DNA of 17,896 nucleotides from Patescibacteria group bacterium (lineage in GTDB: Bacteria; Patescibacteriota; Minisyncoccia; Portnoybacterales; UBA2143): assembly GCA_018819085.1 (NCBI GenBank), contig JAHJQT010000018.1:1-17896 (forward strand). Direction: 5' to 3'. Positions within the stretch are counted from its first letter, which is position 1, and every line of letters starts with the position of its first letter. The position numbers were made by a program, and so were the translations under genes. Positions 1 to 6,775 of this stretch are shown here, in pieces. Below the pieces are notes generated by a model, which was not told where the DNA came from, did no database searches, and saw only the letters and a program-made list of their open reading frames with translations.

Positions 1-32
1 AACAAAGATTTTATCAATAAAAAACCAAGCAA

Positions 33-116
33 AGAAAAAAGCCCTTTCTTTTTTCTACTTAACTTTCTTAGGAGGAAAGAGTAATAAAAAAATAAGATTT
101 AGAGAAAGGGCTTATG
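33..116 (-). ncRNA. candidate small RNA 1 with anti-SD loop
   Basis: No protein is encoded here. Read on the minus strand, an extended -10 promoter lies just upstream (122-151) and predicts a start near 115-117. The RNA is closed by an 11-bp stem (103-113 paired with 39-49), and the run of six U at 40-35, then C and UUU, gives it the form of a Rho-independent terminator. Inside is a second hairpin, CTTTC (79-75) paired with GAAAG (67-63). Its seven-base loop plus the last stem base reads CCUCCUAA, close to the anti-Shine-Dalgarno tail of 16S rRNA. The length would be about 80 nt. I do not recognise an Rfam family. It could instead be just the terminator of a gene, but no minus-strand gene lies upstream. 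The plus-strand reading has no promoter or U-tract. Confidence 0.45.
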
Positions 117-121
117 TTTAT

Positions 122-151
122 AAAGTAGCACGAATTAATAACATTTGTCAA
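122..151 (-). promoter_or_regulatory. promoter of candidate small RNA 1
   Basis: On the minus strand there is TTGACA (151-146), an 18-nt spacer ending in TGC, and TACTTT (127-122), so it is a perfect -35 with an extended -10. The predicted start is near 115-117, exactly at the foot of the stem of the candidate small RNA. The promoter at 6776-6804 has the same design. Confidence 0.5.
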
Positions 152-171
152 GGGGTTTACTATTCATTTAT

Positions 172-298
172 AGACCGTGTCTTAAAATCCTAAAAATCTG
201 AAAAGGCACAGCCTTATTCGCACAACCTTGCTTTTGCAAGGATGTAGCTCTGTAAGGCAATGCCTGTCCATCTTTTTGGATTTCTTAAGACACGGCCT
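172..298. repeat. nested palindromic repeat, copy 1
   Basis: There are two nested inverted repeats. The outer arms 172-185 and 285-298 differ by one G-T pair (core GTGTCTTAA). The inner arms 205-216 (GGCACAGCCTTA) and 253-264 have two mismatches. Between the inner arms, CCTTGC and GCAAGG form a tight hairpin with a TTTT loop. The blocks CCTTATTCGCACAACCTT and AAGGATGTAGCTCTGTAAGG recur in reverse orientation in the palindrome at 7826-7900, so this is a dispersed family of the REP or MITE type. It encodes no protein. The outer GTGTCTTAA arms are absent from copy 2. Confidence 0.65.
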
Positions 299-322
299 CT
301 TACTTGTTTTATAAATTCATAC

Positions 323-328
323 TATAAT
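323..328 (+). promoter_or_regulatory. -10 box of small basic protein gene
   Basis: A perfect TATAAT ends six nucleotides before the ATG at 335, so transcription would start at or next to the start codon. No good -35 is seen at 16-18 nt (TTACTT at 300-305 is weak). No Shine-Dalgarno sequence fits between the box and the ATG. Confidence 0.4.
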
Positions 329-334
329 TTAAAG

Positions 335-475
335 ATGAATAATAATTTAGATCAAATTGAAGAGAAAGTAAGAAAAAAAGCAAAAGAACGTGAAAAGAAG
401 AAGAAACCGAAAATGAAAGTTTCCGGCAAGAGTGTTTTTGGATTGCAAAGAATTATTAAAAAGAAAAAATCTTGA
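335..475 (+). CDS. small basic protein, unknown function
   Basis: This is a 46-residue protein, very rich in Lys and Arg, with an acidic N-terminal patch (NLDQIEEKV), a long basic stretch (residues 11-27) and a C-terminal Lys run. The segment KMKVSGKSVFGLQRII looks like a conserved core. The charge pattern suggests nucleic acid or ribosome binding, but this is inference. The frame is open from 260, but the upstream 25 codons lie inside the palindromic repeat and before the TATAAT box at 323-328, so I take the ATG at 335. It is followed within 40 nt by the YvlD-like gene, whose promoter overlaps its stop codon. The function is not recognised. Confidence 0.6.
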   Translation: MNNNLDQIEEKVRKKAKEREKKKKPKMKVSGKSVFGLQRIIKKKKS

Positions 476-500
476 CTTGAAATAATAATTATGATAATCT
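472..500 (+). promoter_or_regulatory. promoter of YvlD-like/secG unit
   Basis: TTGACT (472-477), a 17-nt spacer ending in TGA, and TAATCT (495-500) form an extended -10 promoter. The start is expected near 507, which leaves a leader of about 9 nt before the ATG at 516 with no Shine-Dalgarno motif. The -35 overlaps the stop codon of the preceding small gene. Confidence 0.5.
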
Positions 501-515
501 TTAAATACTAAACAC

Positions 516-875
516 ATGAGATTTATTGTTCAAATACTAGTTAATGCCCTGGCTATTTTTTTAGCTGATCGCTTCTTGCCAGGTTTTAGTATCGGAGGTG
601 ACATATTAACATTAGTTATAGCTGGTTTAGTATTAGGATTAATTAATGTTTTTATTAGACCAATTTTGCGTCTAATATCAATGCCTTTCATTATTTTCAG
701 CTTGGGATTATTTATTATTATAATTAATATAATCATGTTGTGGTTATTAGAGTATTTAATATCTGATTTAACCATTACAGGATTCTGGAATTATTTCTTT
801 GGAGTATTGATTATAAGTGCAGTTAATCTAGTTTTTGGAACAGGAAAAAGAAAAAGAAAAAAAATAGACGATTAA
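516..875 (+). CDS. YvlD-like / phage holin 4 family membrane protein
   Basis: This 119-residue integral membrane protein has about four hydrophobic segments (roughly 4-24, 30-50, 55-83 and 90-108) and a basic tail (GKRKRKKIDD). The motifs NALAIFLADRFLPGF, VLGLINVFIRPIL and SLGLFIIIINIIMLWLL match the PF04020 family (Mycobacteriophage holin-like, B. subtilis YvlD). Despite the family name, most chromosomal members are not lysis holins; their role is unclear, and YvlD-type proteins are linked to envelope stress in Firmicutes. secG starts two nucleotides after the stop, so the two are probably co-transcribed. Length and motif order are normal for the family. Confidence 0.85.
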   Translation: MRFIVQILVNALAIFLADRFLPGFSIGGDILTLVIAGLVLGLINVFIRPILRLISMPFIIFSLGLFIIIINIIMLWLLEYLISDLTITGFWNYFFGVLIISAVNLVFGTGKRKRKKIDD

Positions 876-877
876 TT

Positions 878-1096
878 ATGCAGGATATTTTAACTATTTC
901 TCAAATTATTATTGCTATATGTCTAATTGTCACTATCCTTCTTCAACAAAGAGGAGCTGGTGGTACAGGTATTTTTGGAGGCGGAGGCGGAGCTAGTTAT
1001 TACAAAAAAAGAGGTTTTGAAAAAATTCTCTTTACTTCTAGTATTATTCTAGCCTCCTTATTTTTACTATCTTCATTTTTGAATCTTTTGATCTAA
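878..1096 (+). CDS. secG: preprotein translocase subunit SecG
   Basis: SecG is the small auxiliary subunit of the SecYEG channel and aids SecA-driven export. This 72-residue protein has the family layout: TM1 (about 5-22) ending in TILLQQRGAGG, a glycine-rich cytoplasmic loop (GIFGGGGGASYY) and TM2 (about 48-70) preceded by the basic KKRGFEK segment. The LLQ motif followed by a Gly/Ala stretch is diagnostic. It sits two nucleotides downstream of the YvlD-like gene with no Shine-Dalgarno of its own, which suggests translational coupling. An AT-rich hairpin at 1118-1147 may end the unit. Confidence 0.92.
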   Translation: MQDILTISQIIIAICLIVTILLQQRGAGGTGIFGGGGGASYYKKRGFEKILFTSSIILASLFLLSSFLNLLI

Positions 1097-1117
1097 TCAT
1101 TCTGAATAAACTAAACT

Positions 1118-1147
1118 AATAATTTCGCATGTTTGTGCGTGATTATT
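1118..1147 (+). terminator. possible terminator after secG
   Basis: Arms 1118-1129 and 1136-1147 pair over 12 positions (core CGCA with TGCG), with one mismatch, one G-U pair and a six-base loop. A U-rich stretch follows (GATTTATTTC). The stem is AT-rich and the U-run is interrupted, so the terminator would be weak. Confidence 0.35.
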
Positions 1148-1160
1148 GATTTATTTCAAG

Positions 1161-1166
1161 TACAAT
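1161..1166 (+). promoter_or_regulatory. -10 box of solute-binding protein gene
   Basis: TACAAT ends seven nucleotides before the ATG at 1174, so the mRNA would be leaderless or nearly so. No convincing -35 is found at 16-18 nt; the region overlaps the hairpin at 1118-1147. No Shine-Dalgarno precedes the ATG. Confidence 0.35.
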
Positions 1167-1173
1167 CTTATTT

Positions 1174-2952
1174 ATGAAAATCTCAGATAATAGACAATAC
1201 AAAAAACTAACTGAATCGTTATCACATTTTAAACAAATTAAAAAAGTTTCATTAAAACAATGGGCTCGTTTGCCTAAGGTTTTACCTTTAAAGGAACGCT
1301 GGATAACACGTATCTTCATTTTTTTAATATTCGCTTCTGTCGTAGCTTTACTTTTTAATCTCTATTTAGATAAAACATACATTGAGCCTCAGATGGGAGG
1401 AACTTATACAGAAGGAATTCTTGGACAAACACGTTTTATTAATCCTGTTCTAGCTCAAACCAATGATGCAGACAGAGATTTAACACAAATCATTTATTCA
1501 TCTCTATTTAAATATGATGGACAAGGAAATCTTATACTTGATTTAGTTAAATCATATAATATTAGTGAAGATGGATTATCTTATGAAATAAAGATAAGAG
1601 AAAATATTAAATGGCATAACGATGAACAATTAACAATTGATGATGTTATTTACACCATTAAAACAATACAAGATCCAGAATTTAAAAGTCCATTAAAAAA
1701 TAATTGGCAAGGTGTTGAAATGGAAAAAATTGATAATTTAACAATGAATTTTAAATTAAGTAATGTTTATTCCCCTTTTCTACATAATCTAACAATAGGA
1801 ATTATGCCCAAACATCTCTGGGCAGGCATTTCAGCTCAAAATTTCGCTTTAGCTCAGTACAATGTTCAACCAATTGGATCGGGCCCATATAAATTCAATA
1901 AAATAAATAAAAATGATAATGGAGAAATTGAATTAATAGGATTAATCCGCAATGAAAATTTTTATTTACATTTTGAAGGAAGCCCCAAAGGACCCTTTAT
2001 TGAAAATATTATATTCAAATTTTTTAATAATCAAATAGAATTAATTGATGCCTATAAAAGAAGACAAATAGATGGATTAAGTTTTGTCTCTGGAATTAAC
2101 CAATTAAATATTGTTAATGATCTTAATATTTATGAAATAAATATCCCTGCCTATTACGCTGTATTTTTTAATCAAACAAAAAGTAAAGCCTTAGCAGATA
2201 AAACAGTTAGATTAGCTTTATCTTATGCGACTAATAAAGAAGAGATAATAAGTAAAATCTTATCTGATAAAGGAATCCAAGTTGATTCCCCATTACTTCC
2301 TGGCTGGTTTGGATATACTCCCGAAACAAGTATTTACGAATTCGCAATTGAACATGCACAAAATATTTTAGAATCAGCAGAATGGAAAGATTCAGATGAT
2401 GATGGAATAAGAGAGAAAACAATTAATAATGAAGAAGTAAAACTTGAAATTAATATTTTAACAACTGATTGGCCTGAATTAAAACAAACAGCTGAATTAT
2501 TGAAGGAACAATGGGAGAAAATCGGAGCTAAAGTAAACCTAGAAATACTTGATGCAGTAACAGTACAACAAGATTATATTAAAACTCGTGAATATGAAGC
2601 ATTACTTTTTGGAGAAGTTCTTAACGCTGACCCAGATCCTTTTGCTTTTTGGCATTCATCGCAAAGAAAAGATCCTGGTTTAAACTTAGCTGTATATGGA
2701 AATGATGATATAGATAAGTTATTAGAAGATGCAAGACAATCTATTGATCAAGAAAGCAGAAAAGAAAAATACATGGAATTTCAAAAACTCTTAATTAAAG
2801 ATGCACCAGCAGTATTCCTTTATAGCCCAACATATATTTATCCTGTTAATAAGAAGGTAAAAGGAATTTCTATAGAAAAATTCTCTCAGCCTTCACATAG
2901 ATTTTCACTAATAGAAAATTGGTTTATTAAAACAAATAGAATATGGAAATAA
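1174..2952 (+). CDS. ABC transporter solute-binding protein, family 5
   Basis: This 592-residue protein belongs to the peptide/nickel-binding family 5 (OppA/DppA type, SBP_bac_5). It starts with about 45 basic cytoplasmic residues, then one TM segment (about 46-65), so it is anchored by a helix and not by a lipobox. The extracytoplasmic part carries family motifs: GGTYTEG and INPVLAQ (about 75-95), LSYEIKIRENIKWHNDE with DDVIYT, VQPIGSGPYKF, TVRLALSYATNKEEII and the C-terminal lobe from ILTTDWPELKQ. A DSDDDGIRE loop resembles the Ca-binding insertion seen in related proteins. No permease or ATPase gene lies nearby, so transport partners are elsewhere or absent. Its end overlaps the isomerase gene by 10 nt. 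Confidence 0.88.
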   Translation: MKISDNRQYKKLTESLSHFKQIKKVSLKQWARLPKVLPLKERWITRIFIFLIFASVVALLFNLYLDKTYIEPQMGGTYTEGILGQTRFINPVLAQTNDADRDLTQIIYSSLFKYDGQGNLILDLVKSYNISEDGLSYEIKIRENIKWHNDEQLTIDDVIYTIKTIQDPEFKSPLKNNWQGVEMEKIDNLTMNFKLSNVYSPFLHNLTIGIMPKHLWAGISAQNFALAQYNVQPIGSGPYKFNKINKNDNGEIELIGLIRNENFYLHFEGSPKGPFIENIIFKFFNNQIELIDAYKRRQIDGLSFVSGINQLNIVNDLNIYEINIPAYYAVFFNQTKSKALADKTVRLALSYATNKEEIISKILSDKGIQVDSPLLPGWFGYTPETSIYEFAIEHAQNILESAEWKDSDDDGIREKTINNEEVKLEINILTTDWPELKQTAELLKEQWEKIGAKVNLEILDAVTVQQDYIKTREYEALLFGEVLNADPDPFAFWHSSQRKDPGLNLAVYGNDDIDKLLEDARQSIDQESRKEKYMEFQKLLIKDAPAVFLYSPTYIYPVNKKVKGISIEKFSQPSHRFSLIENWFIKTNRIWK

Positions 2953-3656
2953 ATAATATTCAACCAAAAATCAGACATTTAAGCGAAATGAAAGAAGTTG
3001 TTCTTGATCAAGAGTTTGTTAAAACAGCCGATCCAGAACTTTATTATATGTATCGTGATTTAGCTGAGAACGAACAGGACAAAGAAAAAATTAAGGAATA
3101 TAAGTTAAGATATGACATTACGGTAATAAACCCAGTTATGTTGGGTAAAGAATATAATAAAACAGCAGGACACGACCATCCATTAGTTCCAGGTACTGAA
3201 ATAACATATACAGAACTTTATGAAGTATTAGAGGGAGAAGTTATCTTTTTAATGCAAGATTCAAAAGAAAATAACATCAAAGACGTTTATGCTATTAAGG
3301 CGAATAAAAACGACAAAGTTATTGTTCCTCCAAATTATGAACATATTATGATAAATACATCAAATGAAAAAGTTAAAACAGCTAATTGGGTTTGCAATGA
3401 TTTTTCCGAAAATATTTACGAACCGTTTAAAAAAAGACAAGGATTCAGCTATTATGCTATTAAAAGCAATTCAGCAGAAATAGAATGGATAAAAAATAAA
3501 AATTATGACTATGTTCCTGAATTAAGATTTTTAGAGCCGAATCTATGGCTTAAAAAGTTCAATATTAATAAAGATAAAGAAATATATAATTTAATTAAAG
3601 ATTTAAGTAAATTGGATTTTCTTAAAAATCCACAGAATTACGAATGGGGGAAATAA
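2943..3656 (+). CDS. cupin-type glucose-6-phosphate isomerase
   Basis: It interconverts glucose 6-phosphate and fructose 6-phosphate in glycolysis. It belongs to the metal-dependent cupin class (PF06560) found in Euryarchaeota and some bacteria, unrelated to classic Pgi. This 237-residue protein has the cupin metal site: H77 and H79 in AGHDHP, E91 in TELYEVLEGE, and H134 in VPPNYEHIMIN. By analogy with the Pyrococcus enzyme, whose ligands are two His, a Glu and a later His, all four are kept, with a five-residue longer gap before the Glu. It overlaps the solute-binding gene by 10 nt and has no Shine-Dalgarno, so translation is probably coupled. It would feed the glycolytic operon at 9991-17416. 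Confidence 0.88.
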   Translation: MEINNIQPKIRHLSEMKEVVLDQEFVKTADPELYYMYRDLAENEQDKEKIKEYKLRYDITVINPVMLGKEYNKTAGHDHPLVPGTEITYTELYEVLEGEVIFLMQDSKENNIKDVYAIKANKNDKVIVPPNYEHIMINTSNEKVKTANWVCNDFSENIYEPFKKRQGFSYYAIKSNSAEIEWIKNKNYDYVPELRFLEPNLWLKKFNINKDKEIYNLIKDLSKLDFLKNPQNYEWGK

Positions 3657-3660
3657 AAGA

Positions 3661-3692
3661 AGCCCTCATAAGATATAAATCTCATTCGGGCT
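3661..3692. terminator. bidirectional terminator between convergent genes
   Basis: AGCCC (3661-3665) pairs with GGGCT (3688-3692), and inside ATAAGAT pairs with ATCTCAT (one G-U) around a four-base loop. It lies between the stops of the isomerase (+, 3656) and the one-TM protein (-, 3704). The minus-strand side is followed by TCTTTTATTT; the plus side has only CCGGTTTTG, so it is stronger on the minus strand. Confidence 0.7.
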
Positions 3693-3703
3693 CCGGTTTT
3701 GAG

Positions 3704-4066
3704 TTAGACAGGATACTTGCCTGCTAAATCCTCGAGATTAATAATATCATCAATCGTATCATAAAGATAAACAGGATCCCAAGGGACTATTTTTTCCCCG
3801 TCTTGCAAAAACATGAAAGAATTTGGTAGTTTTTTTATATCAAAATCAAGAACATAAGCTTTTGGTTCTATACCAGTATTTTTTGAAAGAAAAATAAGAC
3901 CATCTGGCTGAGGACTTTGATAGTAAACCGCTCCGTCTTCCAGTTTGTCTATCGGCACACCAATGAGTTTTTTAAGTTCTTTCAAGTCACTTTCATATTT
4001 TATGGTTTTAAAAATGATTAGAATAAACATAATAACCATAGTGCCGCTTAAAATATTTTGATCCAT
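3704..4066 (-). CDS. hypothetical one-TM protein
   Basis: This 120-residue protein has an N-terminal hydrophobic segment (about 7-21, MVIMFILIIF), then a soluble domain of about 95 residues with mixed charge. It resembles no family I recognise. Visible patterns are KKLIGVPIDKLEDGAVYYQSPQ, which could be an edge-strand domain, and an acidic stretch TIDDIINLEDLAGKYPV at the end. A purine-rich leader (GGGGGAT, nine bases before ATG) acts as a Shine-Dalgarno. Its promoter (4112-4139) diverges from that of RNase J. The terminator at 3661-3692 ends it, so it is a single-gene unit. It could be a small membrane-associated regulator, but nothing proves this. Confidence 0.7.
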   Translation of the reverse strand: MDQNILSGTMVIMFILIIFKTIKYESDLKELKKLIGVPIDKLEDGAVYYQSPQPDGLIFLSKNTGIEPKAYVLDFDIKKLPNSFMFLQDGEKIVPWDPVYLYDTIDDIINLEDLAGKYPV

Positions 4067-4111
4067 TTTTCAATCCCCCTTTCTTGTTAAAGGTTAAAGA
4101 ACATATAAAGA

Positions 4112-4139
4112 ATTATACATTATAAAACTAAATAGTCAA
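4112..4139 (-). promoter_or_regulatory. promoter of one-TM protein gene
   Basis: On the minus strand there is TTGACT (4139-4134), a 16-nt spacer and a perfect TATAAT (4117-4112). The predicted start near 4105 leaves a leader of about 38 nt that contains the GGGGGAT Shine-Dalgarno. It is divergent from, and separated by 14 bp from, the RNase J promoter. Confidence 0.65.
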
Positions 4140-4153
4140 GTGGTTCGCCCACA

Positions 4154-4183
4154 TTGACTTAAAATAATAAAATAAAATAAAAT
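4154..4183 (+). promoter_or_regulatory. RNase J promoter, leaderless type
   Basis: TTGACT (4154-4159), an 18-nt spacer and TAAAAT (4178-4183) are followed by only five bases before the ATG at 4189. The spacer and -10 lie in an AAAAT-type repeat, so other registers exist, but all put the start at or next to the ATG. No Shine-Dalgarno is present. Confidence 0.55.
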
Positions 4184-4188
4184 AAATT

Positions 4189-5865
4189 ATGATAACAAAA
4201 AAAGAAAAATTAAGAATAATCCCATTAGGCGGATTAGAAGGAATTGGTCGCAACATGACTATTTTTGAATATGGAAAAGATTCAATTATTGTTGATATTG
4301 GACTTCAATTTCCTGACGAAGACATGCCAGGTATTGATTATATAATCCCTAATACTGCATATCTTAAAGATAAAAGAGATATGATTAGAGGCGTAATTAT
4401 TACTCATGGTCATATGGATCACATAGGCGCTATTCCCCATTCTATGGGTAGATTAGGCAATCCAACTATATATACAGCTGCATTAACTGCAGGAATTATC
4501 ATGAAAAGACAAATTGATTATCCTGGATCACCTAAATTAAATATAAAGATAATAAAGAAAACAGATAAAATTGAATTAGGATGCTTTAATGTTGAATTTT
4601 TTCATGTTAATCACAATATTCCTGATGGATTAGGGTTAGTAATTGACACTCCTGTGGGCAGAATCGTCCACACAGGCGATTTTAAGTTCGATCACAGCCC
4701 TATTGGGGATGAACCAGCAGATATCTCTAGAATCACAGAAGTGGCTAGTAAGGGTGTTTTGCTTTTAATGTCAGATAGTACTGGCTCTGAAAAACCAGGT
4801 CATTCTATTTCTGAGAAAGACATTCAAGACAATCTAGAAATAATTTTTAAAGAAGCAAAAGGAAGAATTATTGTTGTTACTTTTGCATCTTTGATTAGTA
4901 GAATCCAGGAAATAATTAATTTAGCTGAGAAATATGACCGTAAAGTATTAGTAGATGGATATAGTATGAAATCTAATGTCGAATTAACTAAAAAATTAAA
5001 ATACCTAAGATCTAATCCAGGTACACTTAATAAAATAGGTGCCATAAAGGATTATCCAGACGATAAGATAGTAATTCTTTGTACTGGAAGTCAAGGTGAA
5101 AATAATGCTGTTTTAATGCGTGTAGTCAATCAAGAACATAAATATGTTAAAATACAAAAAGGAGATGCTGTTGTTTTCTCTTCTTCAGCTGTCCCAGGTA
5201 ACGAAAGATCAGTTCAATCATTAAAAGATATTCTCTGGAGACAAGGTGCTCGTGTTTACCATTATCAAATGATGGATATTCACGCCGGAGGTCATGCTTT
5301 AGTTGAAGATCTTAAAATAATGATAAACCTGATTAAACCTAAATTCTTCTACCCTATTCATGGTAATTATTACATGTTAAAATTACACGGAGAAATTGCT
5401 GAAAATGTTGGTATTCCCTCAGAAAATATCATTGTAGCAAATAATGGAAGTGTTACATTATTAGATGAAAAATCAATTACTTTAAGTAAAGAACAAGTTC
5501 CAGCTAACTATGTTATGGTTGATGGACTTGGAGTTGGAGATGTGGGACAAATAGTTCTACGAGATAGACAAGATCTAGCTAAAGATGGAATGTTTATTAT
5601 TATTACTTCTGTTGATAGTAGAACTGGAAAAGTACGTGGAGAATCTGATATTATTTCTCGCGGATTTGTTTATTTAAGAGAATCTAAAGATTTACTTACT
5701 CAAGCACGAAAGAAAGTAAAAGAAATAGTTGAAAAGAAATCATCTCCAGGCCAAACAACAAACTGGAATTATGTAAAGGATAATATACGTGACAATATTG
5801 GACAGTTCCTATATAATAAGACGCAGAGACGTCCGATGGTTTTATCAGTAATAATTAAGGTATAG
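4189..5865 (+). CDS. rnj: ribonuclease J
   Basis: RNase J degrades and matures RNA with 5'-to-3' exo- and endonuclease activity. This 558-residue protein has the metallo-beta-lactamase/beta-CASP layout. LGGLEGIGRNM lies at the N-terminus, the zinc motif HGHMDH at 73-78, H142 in HNIPDG and D164 in HTGDF. The beta-CASP domain starts near LLMSDSTGSEKPGHS, and PIHGNYYM (389-396) carries a further metal His. The C-terminal domain (from about 445, DGLGVGDVG) includes ITSVDSRTGKVRGESDIISRG, typical of J enzymes. Length is normal. The promoter is leaderless in type. A one-TM protein gene follows after 77 nt. In organisms lacking RNase E this is the main mRNA decay enzyme; that role here is inferred. 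Confidence 0.95.
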   Translation: MITKKEKLRIIPLGGLEGIGRNMTIFEYGKDSIIVDIGLQFPDEDMPGIDYIIPNTAYLKDKRDMIRGVIITHGHMDHIGAIPHSMGRLGNPTIYTAALTAGIIMKRQIDYPGSPKLNIKIIKKTDKIELGCFNVEFFHVNHNIPDGLGLVIDTPVGRIVHTGDFKFDHSPIGDEPADISRITEVASKGVLLLMSDSTGSEKPGHSISEKDIQDNLEIIFKEAKGRIIVVTFASLISRIQEIINLAEKYDRKVLVDGYSMKSNVELTKKLKYLRSNPGTLNKIGAIKDYPDDKIVILCTGSQGENNAVLMRVVNQEHKYVKIQKGDAVVFSSSAVPGNERSVQSLKDILWRQGARVYHYQMMDIHAGGHALVEDLKIMINLIKPKFFYPIHGNYYMLKLHGEIAENVGIPSENIIVANNGSVTLLDEKSITLSKEQVPANYVMVDGLGVGDVGQIVLRDRQDLAKDGMFIIITSVDSRTGKVRGESDIISRGFVYLRESKDLLTQARKKVKEIVEKKSSPGQTTNWNYVKDNIRDNIGQFLYNKTQRRPMVLSVIIKV

Positions 5866-5942
5866 TTATTTTGAAAATTAAATATGGATTTGGAGGCAAA
5901 GGTCGAGTAATAAATTAAAAAGATCATGTAAAAAAAAACATA

Positions 5943-6590
5943 ATGGAAAATAGAGATAGAACAGAGAAATCAGATCTTTTAAAACAAAGCCTGGAAAACA
6001 CAGGCATAAGAACAGACAGATCTTCTTTTCCTACCGGTGGTCCTCAATTTGGAATGAAAGAAAGTAGTAAATCCAAAAAATGGATTAGTAAATATGGAAG
6101 TTCCGTTATATTGCCTATTATTGCTTTATTGATTTTAGCTGGAGGTATTTATTTATACGCTAATCAAAAAGGAAATAATATAACTCCTTTATTAGAAGAA
6201 AATACAGCAAATATGCAGGGAAATATAACTGAACAAGATGCAATAGTCACTCAAGAAGAAACAGAAAATAATGATGAAAAAGTTATTCCAGAAGCCATAA
6301 AAGAAAACGGAAATATCGTTGAAAAAGCGATAAGAGGAGACGGTGTAACAAATTTGTCACGCCGCGCACTAAAAGATTATTTAAAGGATAATCCCCAAGA
6401 ATTAACTAATGAACATAAGATATACATTGAAGATTATCTAAAAGATAATATTGGCTCAAGACCATTAGAAGTTGGAGAAGAAGTAAGTTTTTCTGAAGAT
6501 TCAATTCAACAAGCAATTAATGCATCTCTAGAATTAACTCCAGAACAATTAAAAAATCTAGAACAATATAGTGCTCTAGTTGCTTGGTAA
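5943..6590 (+). CDS. hypothetical one-TM protein downstream of RNase J
   Basis: This 215-residue protein has a polar cytoplasmic N-terminus (1-50, rich in Ser, Lys and Arg), one TM segment (about 56-74, VILPIIALLILAGGIYLYA), an acidic low-complexity linker (about 75-125) and a C-terminal domain of about 85 residues. The latter reads VEKAIRGDGVTNLSRRALKDYL, then EHKIYIEDYLKDN and ISFS-like VSFSEDSIQQAI. The GDGVTNLSRRALKDYL part has a LysM-like look (a G-x-G-x-T-x-L-A-R pattern), which would fit envelope binding. I believe similar proteins often follow RNase J in Patescibacteria, but I cannot verify this here. It ends 35 nt before a strong bidirectional terminator. No promoter is clear. Confidence 0.75.
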   Translation: MENRDRTEKSDLLKQSLENTGIRTDRSSFPTGGPQFGMKESSKSKKWISKYGSSVILPIIALLILAGGIYLYANQKGNNITPLLEENTANMQGNITEQDAIVTQEETENNDEKVIPEAIKENGNIVEKAIRGDGVTNLSRRALKDYLKDNPQELTNEHKIYIEDYLKDNIGSRPLEVGEEVSFSEDSIQQAINASLELTPEQLKNLEQYSALVAW

Positions 6591-6624
6591 AAAAATAGTT
6601 AATAAAATATAGTTCTTTTGTTAA

Positions 6625-6664
6625 ATTATAAAAGCCCCCCGCCTAGGCGGGGGGCTTTTATAAT
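6625..6664. terminator. perfect palindromic bidirectional terminator
   Basis: This is a perfect 40-bp palindrome, GC-rich in the centre (GCCCCCCGCC, CTAG at the middle, then the complement) and AT-rich at both ends, so each strand ends its stem with TTTTATAAT. It can stop the plus-strand gene ending at 6590 and the minus-strand candidate small RNA starting near 6769. Confidence 0.92.
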
Positions 6665-6769
6665 AGTAAACAGTAGAGTGAGAATCCTTCGGGCATAAAG
6701 CCCATTCCATTAAGGAGGGATGATGGAATCCTAAAAGGTCCAGATTCTCACACTACTATCTACTAACTT
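6625..6769 (-). ncRNA. candidate small RNA 2 with anti-SD loop
   Basis: This is a minus-strand transcript of about 145 nt, predicted between an extended -10 promoter (6776-6804) and the palindromic terminator (6625-6664). Its core is a four-way junction. An outer stem of 15 positions with one A-A mismatch (6757-6743 with 6686-6672) encloses three hairpins. In order these are CCU/AGG (6738-6730); AUUCCAU/AUGGAAU (6729-6723 with 6710-6704), with a 12-nt loop CAUCCCUCCUUA; and GGGC/GCCC (6703-6691). The middle loop contains CCUCCUUA, the anti-Shine-Dalgarno sequence. No protein of useful length fits. It is not a tRNA: arm sizes are wrong and there are no T-loop bases. I do not recognise a known RNA family or riboswitch; no gene follows on this strand before the terminator. 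Confidence 0.55.
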
Positions 6770-6775
6770 GCTATG

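Noticed and set aside
260..334. Upstream in-frame extension of the small basic protein
   Set aside because: It lies in the palindromic repeat and ahead of the TATAAT box; the ATG at 335 fits the promoter.
530..775. Minus-strand open frame of 81 codons
   Set aside because: It is antisense to the YvlD-like gene, with low-complexity Ile/Asn content and no family match.
5884..5910. Eight-codon reading frame after RNase J
   Set aside because: It is too short, with no SD or promoter; it is likely chance.
6711..6734. AAGGAGG followed by ATGATG and a four-codon reading frame on the plus strand
   Set aside because: It looks like a leader peptide, but there is no plus-strand promoter and the bases are the complement of the anti-SD loop on the strand that has promoter and terminator.
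6672..6757. tRNA-like cloverleaf
   Set aside because: It has four stems, but arm lengths, junction bases, anticodon loop and T-loop do not fit a tRNA.
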